Origin: Cohnella xylanilytica
Lineage (GTDB): Bacteria; Bacillota; Bacilli; Paenibacillales; Paenibacillaceae
Length of the DNA stretch: 64,000 nucleotides
Direction: 5' to 3'
NCBI RefSeq assembly: GCF_014212175.1
Contig: NZ_JACJVR010000020.1
Coordinates: 1-64,000, forward strand
The notes under the pieces were generated by a model, which was given only the letters and a program-made list of their open reading frames with translations, was not told the DNA's origin and did not search any database. The translations under genes were made by a program, and so were the position numbers. Below are positions 42,464 to 51,841 of the stretch, piece by piece; positions within the stretch are counted from its first letter, which is position 1, and the number at the start of each line of letters is the position of its first letter.

Positions 42464-43486
42464 ATGCCGGTGAATATACGCGATATCGCCAAGGCCGCGG
42501 GAGTGTCGGTCGCGACGGTATCCAAAGCGCTGAACGGCTATACGACCGTGAACGCCGCGACCCGCGAGAAGATCATGCGGCTCGTGGAAGAGATGCAGTA
42601 CCATCCGAACGCGGCGGCGAGATCCCTCGTCGGGCAGCGCTCGATGACGCTAGGCGTCTTCCTGACGACGGGGCTGTCGCACCCGTTCTTCGGCAGCGTG
42701 CTCGGCGGCATCGACGAGGCGCTCAAGGCGAGGGGCTACGACCTGATCTACCTCGCGCAGGCCACGATCCGCCAGGAGTACAGCTTGGTGCGGCACTGCC
42801 GCAGCCGGAACGTGGAAGGCGTGCTCGTGTTCGGCTTGCAGGAGGCGGACATGGACTTTAGCGAGCTGATCGACTCGGGCCTGCCCGCGGTCTTCATCGA
42901 CATGGAGATGAGCGGGGAGCATATCGGCATGATCTCGTCCGACAACGAGGAAGCGATCCGCAAGGCGGTCCGGCATCTGGCCGAACTGAACCACCGCAGG
43001 ATCGCGTTCATCTCGGGCATTCCCGGCTCGTATTCGGGCAATCTGCGGTACGAAGGCTTCCGCCAGGGAATGGAGGAGAACGGCCTGTCGTACCCTCCCG
43101 AATATATCGCGATCAGCGACTTCACGCGCGAGGGCGGCTACGAATCGATGAAGCGGCTGCTCGCCCTGCCCGAGCCTCCGACGGCGGTCGTCTGCTGCTC
43201 GGACGTCAGCGCCGTCGGGGCGATGACCGCCGCGGCGGAGCAAGGCTTGACCGTGCCGGACGACCTCTCGGTCGTCGGCTTCGACGACGTCGAAGCGGCG
43301 CGCAGCGTGAGGCCCGCCCTGACGACCGTCCGCCAGGACATGGAGGCGATCGGCTTCCGCGCGGTCGCCCTGCTCGACGACCTCATCCGAGGCGTCGAGG
43401 TTCCGTCCAAGAGGATCATCCTTCCGACCGAATGGGTGTCCCGCGATTCCTGCGCACCGGCCAAGGACGCGGCAGGGCGGTCCTAA
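42464..43486 (+). CDS. LacI family transcriptional regulator
   Basis: A 340-residue repressor. N-terminal HTH and hinge: NIRDIAKAAGVSVATVSKAL, then NAATREKIMRLVEEMQYHPN. The periplasmic-binding-protein-like effector domain follows (LGVFLTTGLSHPFFGSVLGG, FISGIPGSYSGNLRYEGF, VPDDLSVVGFDDVEAARSV). The effector is probably a sugar. It stands alone; no transport or catabolic gene is adjacent. The 120 bases after the stop hold nothing but the terminator described next. Confidence 0.93.
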   Translation: MPVNIRDIAKAAGVSVATVSKALNGYTTVNAATREKIMRLVEEMQYHPNAAARSLVGQRSMTLGVFLTTGLSHPFFGSVLGGIDEALKARGYDLIYLAQATIRQEYSLVRHCRSRNVEGVLVFGLQEADMDFSELIDSGLPAVFIDMEMSGEHIGMISSDNEEAIRKAVRHLAELNHRRIAFISGIPGSYSGNLRYEGFRQGMEENGLSYPPEYIAISDFTREGGYESMKRLLALPEPPTAVVCCSDVSAVGAMTAAAEQGLTVPDDLSVVGFDDVEAARSVRPALTTVRQDMEAIGFRAVALLDDLIRGVEVPSKRIILPTEWVSRDSCAPAKDAAGRS

Positions 43487-43590
43487 ACGCGTTAACGGAC
43501 ACCAGCGCCGCTAATTCGGCAAAACCGGCCCCTTCCGAAATGTAACGGACGCCATGGCCCTTATTTTTTCTACATCAACTGAACGACGAC

Positions 43591-43615
43591 AAGCCGGACC
43601 CTTGGGTCCGGCTTT
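43591..43615 (+). terminator. Terminator after the lacI-type gene
   Basis: AAGCCGGACCC pairs with GGGTCCGGCTT around TTG, followed by T; likely bidirectional with the convergent permease gene. Confidence 0.75.
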
Positions 43616-43639
43616 CCGCTGCCATCCAATCCATGCGCG

Positions 43640-43697
43640 TCTCTCTCTATCTCTCTCTCTGCCTCTCTCTGCCTCTCTCTGCCTCTTTCTGTCTCTC
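43640..43697. repeat. CT-rich microsatellite (10-bp unit CTCTCTCTGC)
   Basis: About four consecutive CTCTCTCTGC-like units with CT dinucleotide tracts on both sides, ending at the stop codon of the ABC permease. Slippage here would not change the permease unless it passes the stop. Confidence 0.75.
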
Positions 43698-46282
43698 TAG
43701 GTCTCTTCGCGCAACGATTCGATCAGGTTCATCTTCGACAGGCGCCGCAGCGGGCCCTGCACCGAGATAAGGCCGACGGCCAAGGCGGCGCCGCAGGCGA
43801 TAAGCGCCCCACCCCACGGGAAGCGGAACGGCATCCCCTGCAGGTTCGACAGCTCGGCGAACAGGAAGTAGCTGAGCCCGGCTCCGAACAGCAGGCCCCA
43901 GAAGCTTCCGAGCACACCGTACCAGGCGCCTTCCAGCGAGGCCATCCGCTTGAGCTGCCCCATCGTCATGCCGACCGCCTGCAGCAGCCCGAACTCCCGG
44001 CGCCGCAGCAGCAGGTTCGTCTGCACGGTGTTGACGATGTTGAGGCTGCCGATTAGCCCGATGACCGCGAGGAAGCCATAGACGAAGATCCGCATCTGCA
44101 GAATGAACTGGCGTTCGTTCTTCTGCTCGGCGACATAGTCGCTGAGCCGGGCGTTCGGCAGCGAGTTCACCGTATCCTGCAGCACTTGCCGCACGGCTCC
44201 GGCGTCGGCCCCGTCCTTCAGGGCGACGTCGATTCCGGTCATCTCCGTGCTCTGCCACCCGCCGTCCGCGGTCATCACTTCGACCAGCTTGTCGAACACG
44301 GCGACAGGGGCCATCACGGCCAGATCGTGCTCCAGGTAGGTCCCATCGAACGGGGATTGCGACAGGATGCCGCCGACCGTCACTTCCCCGAACTTCGCCG
44401 GCACGGCCTCATTCTCCGGATCTCCGCTCGTTCCCGTCAGGTCAAGCTTGATTTTGTCCCCGACCTTGTAATGAACGAGATCGAGCAGAGTCCGCTTGCC
44501 GGTCTGCGGATCCTGCGGCTTGATCGCTTCCACGATAAGCACCGCGTTCTGCGCCTCCAGCTTCGCCGGATCCGCCGTGCCCGACACCAGGTACTTGGCG
44601 GCTTCCTTCAGCCGGGCCTCGTCGTACTTCCGCACGTAGGCGTAGGCCGTCCGATAATCGGCCCCGTCGAGCTTCCGAACCTCGGACGATTCCTGCCGGG
44701 TAACCTTCAAGTAGTCCTTGTTGTACAAGGAATCCGGTATCCAGGCGTACACTTCCCCCAGCGGATCGTAGTTGCCGTAGACGCCTTGGACGCCCGGCGC
44801 GGCCGCGATCCGGTCGATCTGCTCCTTGGTCAAGAAGTCGTTCTTCGGCTTGGGGGGCTGCGTCTTCCCGTCCTCGCCTACTTCCGGCGCGCTGTAGTTC
44901 TTGTAGATCGAGAAGGCGACCCGGTTCTCTTCGTTGGTATCGGCCGTCAGCGTCAGCGTCTCCTGGGTAAAATAGTGGAACACGATAAACAGGGCGACGC
45001 TGATAATAATCGAGAACGTCGTGATCCGGAACTTGCTGCGGTTGCGTCGAATGTTCTTAGCCGCCATCTTGCCGCCTACCCCGAAGCCCTGCAGCGGGGA
45101 AGGAATGCGGCCGCGCCGGATCGATTCCCGTACGATGCTGCCGGCCCCGCGGACCGCTTCCACGGGAGAGACGCGAGCGGCCTTGCGCGCGGGCAGCCAA
45201 GCGGCGAGATAGACCGAGAGCAGGCCGATCAGGACGCTTCCGCCGATGATCCAGCCGTGCCACGTCAGCTGGAAGTCCTCCATCTGGAGAACCTGGAAGC
45301 CCGCGGACAGCATAAGCCGGATGACGCCCCACAGCGCTCCCCACCCGACGAGCAGCCCGAGCGGAATGCCGATGACGGCCAGCGTCGTCGCCTCCCGGAA
45401 CACGAGCGCCCGAATCTGCGACGGCGTCGCTCCCAGCGTACGAAGAAGGCCGAACTGCCGAATGCGTTCCAGAACCGAGATGTGGAAAATGTTATAAATA
45501 ACCGCGGCGGTGGACAGAACGACCAGCCCGATCAGCGTTCCGAAGATGATGCCGAGCACGCGGTTGACGTCGTCGCTCGACGACTCGCCCATATAAGTCA
45601 GCACCCGGTTGTTGGGCGCGAACGCGTTTTCGCTCATTTTCCGGAATTGGTCCAGATGGTCGCTAATGTCGACGCCCGGCTTCAGCGTGACGAACAGCGC
45701 GAGCTTCCCGGTAGAGGCCGATTGGCCGCCCAGCAGCGTATACGCCGTCGATTCGGCCTCTTGCTGGCCGTACCTGGAGTTGATGACGACGCCGGTGATC
45801 GCGTACGTATGCTTGTTGCCGTCCGGGCCGGTCAGCTCCGTCTTGTCCCCGACCTTGGGAGTGCCCGGCAGGTGCGCCAGCATCCACTGCTCCACCGCCA
45901 GCTCGTCCGGATTCTGCGGCAGCCGGCCTTCCTGCAGGTGGATCGGGCCGAGCCGGAACAGCTCCGGGGAAGCCTCGGCGAGCGTCAGCTTGAACGCTCC
46001 GTCCAGCGTCGTCTCGGGACCTTCCTTGTAGACGCCGACTTCGTTCACGAGCACGTTGTTCTTCAGCTCGTCATACAGCTTCTTGTCCGCGGAAGGATAG
46101 GCGAAGTGGTACGAGCCCTGCTCGTAGATGGCCTGCCGGAGCATATTGTCGAGCATGCTCTGGCCCATCGTGCCGATCGCGCTGATGAGCGCCACCGACA
46201 GGACGATGCCGATGACCGTCAGAACGGAGCGCTTGCGCTGCTGCTTCAGATACCGCCCGGATAGCGCGACGTAGCTCTTCAT
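43697..46282 (-). CDS. ABC transporter permease with two FtsX/MacB-like domains
   Basis: An 861-residue membrane protein. The start (YLKQQRKRSVLTVIGIVLSVALISAIG) is the first helix; a large extracellular MacB-like domain (to about 245), three helices of the first FtsX domain (VLSTAAVIYNIFHISVLERIRQFGLLRTLGA in abbreviated form VLERIRQFGLLRTLGA), a second helix start near 415 and second extracellular domain, and the final FtsX domain (NLLLRRREFGLLQAVGMTM) follow. Works with the ATPase encoded upstream, whose stop overlaps its start (ATGA). Such exporters handle peptides, antibiotics or lipids; the two-component genes upstream suggest response to envelope stress. Confidence 0.88.
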   Translation of the reverse strand: MKSYVALSGRYLKQQRKRSVLTVIGIVLSVALISAIGTMGQSMLDNMLRQAIYEQGSYHFAYPSADKKLYDELKNNVLVNEVGVYKEGPETTLDGAFKLTLAEASPELFRLGPIHLQEGRLPQNPDELAVEQWMLAHLPGTPKVGDKTELTGPDGNKHTYAITGVVINSRYGQQEAESTAYTLLGGQSASTGKLALFVTLKPGVDISDHLDQFRKMSENAFAPNNRVLTYMGESSSDDVNRVLGIIFGTLIGLVVLSTAAVIYNIFHISVLERIRQFGLLRTLGATPSQIRALVFREATTLAVIGIPLGLLVGWGALWGVIRLMLSAGFQVLQMEDFQLTWHGWIIGGSVLIGLLSVYLAAWLPARKAARVSPVEAVRGAGSIVRESIRRGRIPSPLQGFGVGGKMAAKNIRRNRSKFRITTFSIIISVALFIVFHYFTQETLTLTADTNEENRVAFSIYKNYSAPEVGEDGKTQPPKPKNDFLTKEQIDRIAAAPGVQGVYGNYDPLGEVYAWIPDSLYNKDYLKVTRQESSEVRKLDGADYRTAYAYVRKYDEARLKEAAKYLVSGTADPAKLEAQNAVLIVEAIKPQDPQTGKRTLLDLVHYKVGDKIKLDLTGTSGDPENEAVPAKFGEVTVGGILSQSPFDGTYLEHDLAVMAPVAVFDKLVEVMTADGGWQSTEMTGIDVALKDGADAGAVRQVLQDTVNSLPNARLSDYVAEQKNERQFILQMRIFVYGFLAVIGLIGSLNIVNTVQTNLLLRRREFGLLQAVGMTMGQLKRMASLEGAWYGVLGSFWGLLFGAGLSYFLFAELSNLQGMPFRFPWGGALIACGAALAVGLISVQGPLRRLSKMNLIESLREET

Positions 46283-46968
46283 GCGCCGTTCCCCCCGCGC
46301 GTGTCGCTGATCAGCCGGCCGTCCTGCATGCGCAGCACCCGGTCGGCTTCCGCGGCGACGTTCATGTCGTGGGAGATGACGACGACCGTCTGATGGTATT
46401 GCCGCACCGCGAGCTTCAGCAGCTCCAGAACCTCCCGTCCGTTGACGCTGTCGAGGTTGCCCGTCGGCTCGTCCGCGAGCACGATCGCGGGCCGGTACGC
46501 GAGGGCGCGGCCGATGGCGACGCGTTGCTGCTGGCCGCCGGACAGCTCCGACGGCAGGTGGTTGCGCCGTTCGTCGAGGCCCAGCGTGCGGATCAGATCG
46601 TTAATGTAAACTTTATCGGGCTGCCGATGGTCGAGCAGAAGAGGCAGCTGAATGTTCTCTTCGACGTTCAGCACCGGGATCAGGTTGAACGATTGGAAGA
46701 TGAAGCCGATCTTCCGCCGCCGGAACACGGCGCGCTCCTTCTCCTTCAGTGCGTACAGATCCTCCCCGTCGATATGCACCGTGCCCGACGTAGGGCGATC
46801 CAATCCGCCGAGCAGGTGGAGCAGCGTGCTCTTGCCGGAGCCGCTCGATCCGACGATGGCCACGAACTCCCCTTGGGGAACGCTGAAGCTGACGTCCTTC
46901 AACGCTTCGACCATCGTGCTGTCGTGCCCGTATCGCTTCCCCAACCCGGAGGCTTCGATTACGTTCAT
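46279..46968 (-). CDS. ABC transporter ATP-binding protein (MacB/LolD-like)
   Basis: A 229-residue ATPase: Walker [10 protein letters not shown] near 40, Q-loop [12 protein letters not shown], signature LSGGQQQR, Walker [13 protein letters not shown] and switch His VISHDM. PTSGTV and the short length are typical of the MacB/LolD group that pairs with FtsX-type permeases. I chose the ATG at 46968 behind CAGGAA rather than an upstream extension. The 74 bases before it contain a CTTACAG-TT-CTGTAAG inverted repeat near 47042-47058 that could be a response-regulator site. Confidence 0.92.
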   Translation of the reverse strand: MNVIEASGLGKRYGHDSTMVEALKDVSFSVPQGEFVAIVGSSGSGKSTLLHLLGGLDRPTSGTVHIDGEDLYALKEKERAVFRRRKIGFIFQSFNLIPVLNVEENIQLPLLLDHRQPDKVYINDLIRTLGLDERRNHLPSELSGGQQQRVAIGRALAYRPAIVLADEPTGNLDSVNGREVLELLKLAVRQYHQTVVVISHDMNVAAEADRVLRMQDGRLISDTRGGNGA

Positions 46969-47042
46969 TTCCTGTTCATCCTTCCCCTGTATGATATAGG
47001 GCAAGTATAGACCGTCAACCTTACAAGGGACGGGGCCTCAGC

Positions 47043-48353
47043 TTACAGTTCTGTAAGGGAAGGAGGGCGGTAGGAGGCCCGGCTGTTCGGAATCGCGATG
47101 ACGAAGCGGGTTCCGCCCGACTCGCCCCGCGAAGCGGACAGGACGCCTTCGTGCCGTTCCACGATCGACTTGGCCAGCGGCAGCCCGAGGCCGACGCCGC
47201 TTCCTCCCGAGGAGGCGCTGTAGAATTTCTTGAAAATATGGGGGAGATGACGCTCCTCGATCCCTTCTCCCTCGTCGCTCACCGTCAGACGGACGAAGAT
47301 CGGCGTCTGCTCGGAACGGATCCGGACCGTGCCGCCGGGCGGACTGTGCTCGATCGCGTTCTTGACCAGGTTGCCGATCGCTTCCGCGAGCCACCTCTCG
47401 TCATGGGAGAACACGATCCGCTCCCGTTCCTCGACGACGATGCGGACTTCATGCTCATCGGCCAGCCTGCGCAGCGGGTCCACGGCCTGCTCGACCGTGT
47501 CGGCCAGCGCCGAGACGGCCGGATGGAGCTCCAGGGCGTCGGCTTCCAGCCGCGCGATCTTCAGAAGCGTCAGCGTCAGCCATTCCATCCGCTCCAGCTC
47601 GCGGCGGCACGTCTCGAGGAACTCGCGGGCGTCGGACGGGCTCGTCCGCGCGTCCTGCAGCAGCTCGACGTAGATCATCAGCGAGGCGAGAGGAGTCTTG
47701 AGCTGGTGGGAGATGTCGGCGACCGTCTCCTTCAGGAAGTCCTTCTCCCGGTGCAGCTGGGAGATCGTCTCCTGCAGCCGCAGCGACAGCTCCTGCACGC
47801 CGTGCGCGAGGAGACCGAGCTCGCCTTCGCCGTAGAGGCGGTAGTCCATCGGCCGGTTCATCTTGACGGCCTTCTCCAGAGAGAGGGCCAATCTCCGGAT
47901 CTCCCGGAAGGGGCGGTTGAACTCCAGGATGACGAGGACGGCAAGCGCCAGCGCGAACACGCCGATGCCGCCCAGCAGGACGGCCCGGCCCCGCGACTCG
48001 AAGGCGGAGACGACCGGCAGCAGGGCGTTGTCCAGATCGCCGTCGAGCCCGTACTTCGCGGCCAGCTCGCGCCCCCGAGCCGGCGCTTCCGGGTCGCCGT
48101 CGGCGCCGCCGGAGGCGAACAAGGCGGGCAGCTCGTCCGCCAGCTCCGGATGGGCCGCGGCCAGCTCGCCGATCAGCCGGACGTCGCGGTCCAGCCAATC
48201 CTGCTTGAGCCGGTGGGTCTCATACGCCACGTACGCCCAGGCGAGCGCGAGCGCCGCGAGCAGCGAGGCGAGACCGAGCAGCGCCAGCCGGCGAACGCCG
48301 GGATTGCGCCACAGGCGGGCGGCCCTCCGCCGGCCTTCGTTCAGCCGTTCCAT
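47043..48353 (-). CDS. Sensor histidine kinase
   Basis: Membrane kinase of 436 residues: TM helix near 22-42, extracellular sensor of about 85 residues, second TM helix (LLGGIGVFALALAVLVILEF), HAMP-like linker, H box DISHQLKTPL with His at about 216, N box NLVKNAIEHS, G boxes DEGEGI and GVGLGLPLAKSI. It phosphorylates the response regulator whose gene overlaps its start by 13 bases. Together with the ABC genes downstream this makes a regulated exporter operon. Confidence 0.92.
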   Translation of the reverse strand: MERLNEGRRRAARLWRNPGVRRLALLGLASLLAALALAWAYVAYETHRLKQDWLDRDVRLIGELAAAHPELADELPALFASGGADGDPEAPARGRELAAKYGLDGDLDNALLPVVSAFESRGRAVLLGGIGVFALALAVLVILEFNRPFREIRRLALSLEKAVKMNRPMDYRLYGEGELGLLAHGVQELSLRLQETISQLHREKDFLKETVADISHQLKTPLASLMIYVELLQDARTSPSDAREFLETCRRELERMEWLTLTLLKIARLEADALELHPAVSALADTVEQAVDPLRRLADEHEVRIVVEERERIVFSHDERWLAEAIGNLVKNAIEHSPPGGTVRIRSEQTPIFVRLTVSDEGEGIEERHLPHIFKKFYSASSGGSGVGLGLPLAKSIVERHEGVLSASRGESGGTRFVIAIPNSRASYRPPSLTEL

Positions 48354-49033
48354 CGGTATCCGGCTCCTCGCACCGTCGTGATCAGCCGGGGATCGTTCGG
48401 CACGTCCTCGATCTTCTCCCGCAGCCGGCGGATGTTGACCGCGACCGTGTTGTCGTCCAGGTACTCGCCGCCGTCCTGCCACAGGTGCTGCAGGATCTGG
48501 TCCTTCGACAGGACCGCCCGCGGGTGGCTCATCAACAGGGCGAGCAGCCGGAACTCGGTCACGCTGAGCGGGATGTCGCGGCCCTGCTTCGCGAGCCGCA
48601 TCTCGGCCATGTGCAGGACGAGGTCTTCCGACTGCAGCACGGAGGGGGAGGCCGCGGCCGGACGGGCGGCCAGGTGGCGGCGAAGAACCGCCTGGATCCG
48701 GGACAGGAACTCGCGCAGCCGGAACGGCTTCGTAATGTAATCGTCTCCGCCCAGGTCCAGACCGCGAACGATGTCGATCTCGCTGTCGCTCGCGGTCAGG
48801 AAGACGACGGGCGTATCGGACGTCTGCCTCAGCCGGGCGCAGAAGTCGAACCCGTTGCCGTCCGGCAGCTGGACGTCCAGGACGATCAGATCGAACGGCC
48901 GCCGCCGCAGCGCTTCCTCGGCATCGGCGATCCGCCGGACGCCGGTGACCTCGAACCCTTCCTGGCGAAGGGTGAACTCGATGCCCCGGTGCAGGGCTTC
49001 ATCGTCTTCGACAAGCAATAAATGAGGCGTCAT
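48341..49033 (-). CDS. OmpR/PhoB-family response regulator
   Basis: A 230-residue transcription factor. Receiver domain with acidic pair VEDDE at the N-terminus, phospho-Asp in LIVLDVQLPDG near 54, Thr in VFLTASD and Lys in ITKPFRLREF; winged-helix domain with LSVTEFRLLALL and NTVAVNIRRLREK...TVRGAGYRW. First gene of the four-gene sensor-exporter operon. The 220 bases upstream to the Spo0E-like gene contain only AT-rich sequence with no recognised site. Confidence 0.93.
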   Translation of the reverse strand: MTPHLLLVEDDEALHRGIEFTLRQEGFEVTGVRRIADAEEALRRRPFDLIVLDVQLPDGNGFDFCARLRQTSDTPVVFLTASDSEIDIVRGLDLGGDDYITKPFRLREFLSRIQAVLRRHLAARPAAASPSVLQSEDLVLHMAEMRLAKQGRDIPLSVTEFRLLALLMSHPRAVLSKDQILQHLWQDGGEYLDDNTVAVNIRRLREKIEDVPNDPRLITTVRGAGYRWNG

Positions 49034-49254
49034 CGGTTCTTCGACTCCTTTTCGACCCGCATCAGGCGTATGCGGAATGACCGTAGTAATAGTTCGACGG
49101 TACCAGAGATGTCGGAAATTGATGGAAATATCGCCAATTACCTCGACACTGTTCTACATCATCCCCGATGTTTTTATCCTATAATGGGATTAGATCACGG
49201 ATGTTAACGCTCGGATGACAAACCCTATTCGGAAGGAGCGGCCAGAAGACCTAC

Positions 49255-49494
49255 ATGGATACCCAACTTCTTATCCATCGTCTCCAATTGTTGCAGAACA
49301 AGCTGTACGATATGGCGAACGTCCTGGGCAATCTGACCGATCCCGAGATTGTGGCAGTCAGCGAGGAGGCGGACCGTTTGATCGTGCAACTGCAGAAGCA
49401 CCATATGAACGAGCACGGAAGAAAGGGACGGGAAGGCGACGCGGCGGCCGGAACCCTATTTACGGACCCGCAAGCGCCGGAAAAAGTCGGTTAA
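49255..49494 (+). CDS. Spo0E-like aspartyl-phosphate phosphatase
   Basis: A 79-residue protein whose first 55 residues form the Spo0E helical hairpin: LLIHRLQLLQNKLYDMAN and the signature SEEADRLIVQLQ (consensus SQELDxLI). Such proteins dephosphorylate Spo0A-P and restrain sporulation, which supports a spore-forming host. The GGAAGGAG site is somewhat far from the ATG. The last 39 bases overlap the convergent tadA gene. Confidence 0.8.
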   Translation: MDTQLLIHRLQLLQNKLYDMANVLGNLTDPEIVAVSEEADRLIVQLQKHHMNEHGRKGREGDAAAGTLFTDPQAPEKVG

Positions 49495-49914
49495 CAAAGC
49501 GGCGCATTCCTCCCGAAGCACCCCGGAAGTCCACTCGGTCACATGATTGAATCTCCGGTCCTGCAATAGATCCATGAGCGTGCCCACGCAGCCGGCCTTC
49601 GGATCGCTCGTCCCGTAGACGACGCGCTCCACCCGGGATTGCAGGATGGCTCCCGCGCACATCGGGCAAGGCTCCAGCGTCACGTACAGCGTGCACCCCA
49701 GCAGGCGCCAGGCCCCGAGAGCCTCGCTGGCTTGGCGGATCGCGACCATCTCCGCGTGCGCGGTCGGATCGCGGGTCGTCTCCCGCACGTTGTAGCCGGC
49801 GCCGACGACGACGCCGTCCCGGACGACGACCGCCCCGATCGGCACTTCCCCGATCTGCTCGGCGAGCTTCGCCTGGCGTATCGCTTCTTGCATCCATGCT
49901 TCATCTTCCGACAC
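49456..49914 (-). CDS. tadA: tRNA(adenine34) deaminase TadA
   Basis: Converts A34 to inosine in tRNA-Arg(ACG). 152 residues with the zinc-dependent deaminase motifs TAHAEMVAI and TLEPCPMCAGAI and the TadA-type end TSGVLREECAALLTDFFRRL. The GTG at 49914 lies six bases after AAAGGGG; an ATG twelve codons upstream has no comparable site. Its 3' end overlaps the Spo0E-like gene on the other strand. A DnaA-box cluster lies upstream. Confidence 0.93.
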   Translation of the reverse strand: MSEDEAWMQEAIRQAKLAEQIGEVPIGAVVVRDGVVVGAGYNVRETTRDPTAHAEMVAIRQASEALGAWRLLGCTLYVTLEPCPMCAGAILQSRVERVVYGTSDPKAGCVGTLMDLLQDRRFNHVTEWTSGVLREECAALLTDFFRRLRVRK

Positions 49915-49965
49915 GACGGATTCCCCTTTCTTTTTCCCGCGAACGTGCATTCGTCGTTAACATGC

Positions 49966-50117
49966 TGTGTACAAATCTGTGGACAAGTTTCGGTTTATCC
50001 ACAGAATTGTGCACATTTTATTATAAGCTGTGGGTATAAGTAACCGGAACTTCCAAATTCAAGGCCTAATTAGGGGCCGATTGCTTAAATCTGCCGGTTG
50101 TCCAGGAGTTATCCACA
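49966..50117. promoter_or_regulatory. Cluster of DnaA-box-like sequences
   Basis: Two perfect TTATCCACA boxes (49995-50003 and 50109-50117), a one-mismatch TGTGGACAA (49978-49986) and weaker TGTGTACAA (49966), TTGTGCACA (50007) and TGTGGGTAT (50029). The region is AT-rich between high-GC genes and contains no gene. tadA lies close to oriC in Bacillus, so this may be an origin-proximal DnaA-binding cluster. Confidence 0.6.
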
Positions 50118-50339
50118 ATTCCGGCGCGGCTCCCCTGCGGAAGTCCCGAGATCGCCTCCAGGCGGGAATGTCGAATGCTAGGAGCCGCTCCCGGACAAGC
50201 GGAATATTCCGTAATCATTGTAACAGAGCGGAAATGAAGTTCAAATGTGCGAGGGAAGATGAATATAGATGAAGAAGGAGGGTGGACAACTTGGGAGTCC
50301 GTCCTATCGAAGAGAGAGTGCTGGAGGGGAAGCCGGGAG

Positions 50340-50936
50340 ATGGGACCGAACGTAAGGAGCTTGTTCCGGGAGCGTCCTGGCGCGGAGCCGTCGGGCAAGA
50401 CTTCGATTCGGGGCGCGGCCGCGTGCGCGGCGGGCGAACTGGCGGGGTTCGCGGCGCGGCGGCGCCAGCCCGCGGCGGCGCAGCTGGCCGAGGCGTACAT
50501 TCGGCTCGGCGAACGGTACGGAGTGCGCGGCGACTTGGCGTTCTGCCAAGCGCTGTACGAGACGCGGGCGCTGGCGGACGGCCGCGTTCGCCCGATCGGG
50601 GAAGCCCGGCCGACGGACCTGTGGGGATTGCCGGGAAGAGACGGGCCGCTGTCGGAGGCTCTCGCCGAACGGCAGATTCGGCAGCTCTTCGCCTTCGCGA
50701 GCCGGGAGCCGTTCCCGGATGGCGTGCCGGCGCCGGATCCGGAGACGGACGCGGGGCTGCGGACGATCGCGAGGAAGCAGTGGAGAGGGGCCGCGCCGCA
50801 TTGGGAGGATCTGAACGGCAAGTGGTCCTATCCGGGGGCGAAGTACGGCGAGGATATCGTCGCGATCTGGCGCAATCTGCTGGAGTGGGCAGGAGAACGG
50901 AAGCGGCGCGAAGAACGGAATAGACAAGCGCCGTAG
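50340..50936 (+). CDS. Possible glucosaminidase/lysozyme-like protein
   Basis: About 198 residues in very GC-rich DNA. The segment LAEAYIRLGERYGVRGDLAFCQALYETRAL followed by DLWGLPGRDG (given here as AFCQALYET and DLWGLPGRDG) resembles the catalytic helix and the Gly-rich loop of glucosaminidase-type peptidoglycan hydrolases, but no signal peptide is seen and the match is weak. The ATG at 50340 has GGAGGGG ten bases upstream; in-frame starts at 50262 or 50247 are possible. An alternative frame from 50282 looks like a composition shadow. Confidence 0.45.
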   Translation: MGPNVRSLFRERPGAEPSGKTSIRGAAACAAGELAGFAARRRQPAAAQLAEAYIRLGERYGVRGDLAFCQALYETRALADGRVRPIGEARPTDLWGLPGRDGPLSEALAERQIRQLFAFASREPFPDGVPAPDPETDAGLRTIARKQWRGAAPHWEDLNGKWSYPGAKYGEDIVAIWRNLLEWAGERKRREERNRQAP

Positions 50937-50944
50937 AACGAGAA

Positions 50945-50970
50945 CAAGCCCGCCGGAGAGGGCGGGCTTG
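50945..50970 (+). terminator. Terminator between convergent genes
   Basis: CAAGCCCGCC pairs with GGCGGGCTTG around GGAGAG; probably serves both the gene on its left and motA. Confidence 0.7.
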
Positions 50971-51031
50971 CGGTTATCGGGCTCCGCCTGCGGTTCTGGG
51001 GCGGGGCGGACGTTAATTTCTTCACCACGCA

Positions 51032-51841
51032 TTAGGCCGTGGCGGCTTGGTCCCGTTCCGTCTCTTCCTTCTCCGCCATCGCGAGGCGCTCGGTCGGGGT
51101 CAGGAATACCGAGAGCTTCTGCTGGATGGCCGTCGTGGAGACGCCGGATTGAATGGACAGCAGCCCTTCGACCATCATGAGCCGAAGCTCGACTTCGCGC
51201 TTGGACAAGCGCTTCAGCTTGTTGGAGATCGGGTGCCACAGCACGTACCCGGTGAAGATACCGAGCAGGGTCGCGACGAACGCGGCGGCGACCGCGTGGG
51301 CGAGCAGCTCCATCTCGGCCAGGTTGCCGAGGGCGGCGATCAGACCGATAACGGCGCCGAGAACCCCGAGCGTAGGAGCGTACATGCCGGCCTGGGAGAA
51401 GATGAGCGCTCCCGCCTTATGGCGTTCTTCCGTCGCCGAGATGTCCTCGAGCAGAACGTCGCGCACGAACTCCTGGTCGTTGCCGTCGATGATCATCCGC
51501 ATTCCGTTCTTGAGGAACTGGTCTTCGATCTCCTCGACTCTCGCTTCGAGGGCGAGAAGGCCTTCGCGGCGGGTGATGGACGCCCATTCCATGAACAGGG
51601 CGATGACTTCCTTCTTGGAGATGAGCTTCTGCTCGACGAAGATCAGCTTGAACAGCTTCGGGACCCTGGCGATCTCGCTCATCGGGAACGCCATGAACAC
51701 CGAAGCGCACGTGCCGACGAGGATGATGACGTAGGCCGCCGGGTTGTTGATGAGGGAGACGAGCGGGGCGCCTTTGAGGATCATACCCACAACCAGGGCG
51801 GCAAACCCCAATATTAGACCGATAATCGTTGAATTCTTCAT
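51032..51841 (-). CDS. motA: Flagellar motor stator protein MotA
   Basis: A 269-residue membrane protein with four TM helices: two at the N-terminus (IIGLILGFAALVVGMIL, AYVIILVGTCASVFM) and two around PTLGVLGAVIGLI and FVATLLGIFTGYVLW; the first of these holds the conserved stator Pro. The cytoplasmic loop with charged residues (RREGLLALEARVEEIEDQ) contacts the rotor. It could be MotA or MotP (H+ or Na+). No motB/motS gene is adjacent, so the partner must be elsewhere. Confidence 0.9.
   Translation of the reverse strand: MKNSTIIGLILGFAALVVGMILKGAPLVSLINNPAAYVIILVGTCASVFMAFPMSEIARVPKLFKLIFVEQKLISKKEVIALFMEWASITRREGLLALEARVEEIEDQFLKNGMRMIIDGNDQEFVRDVLLEDISATEERHKAGALIFSQAGMYAPTLGVLGAVIGLIAALGNLAEMELLAHAVAAAFVATLLGIFTGYVLWHPISNKLKRLSKREVELRLMMVEGLLSIQSGVSTTAIQQKLSVFLTPTERLAMAEKEETERDQAATA

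Noticed and set aside
43640-43697. Phase-variable repeat in the ABC permease
   Set aside because: The CT-rich repeat lies after the stop codon, so slippage would not switch the protein.
44186-46264. 692-residue plus-strand frame opposite the ABC permease
   Set aside because: Composition shadow (Arg, Asp, Leu, His rich) without domains; the minus strand encodes an FtsX-type permease.
47151-48740. 529-residue plus-strand frame opposite the histidine kinase
   Set aside because: Antisense shadow of recognised kinase and regulator genes.
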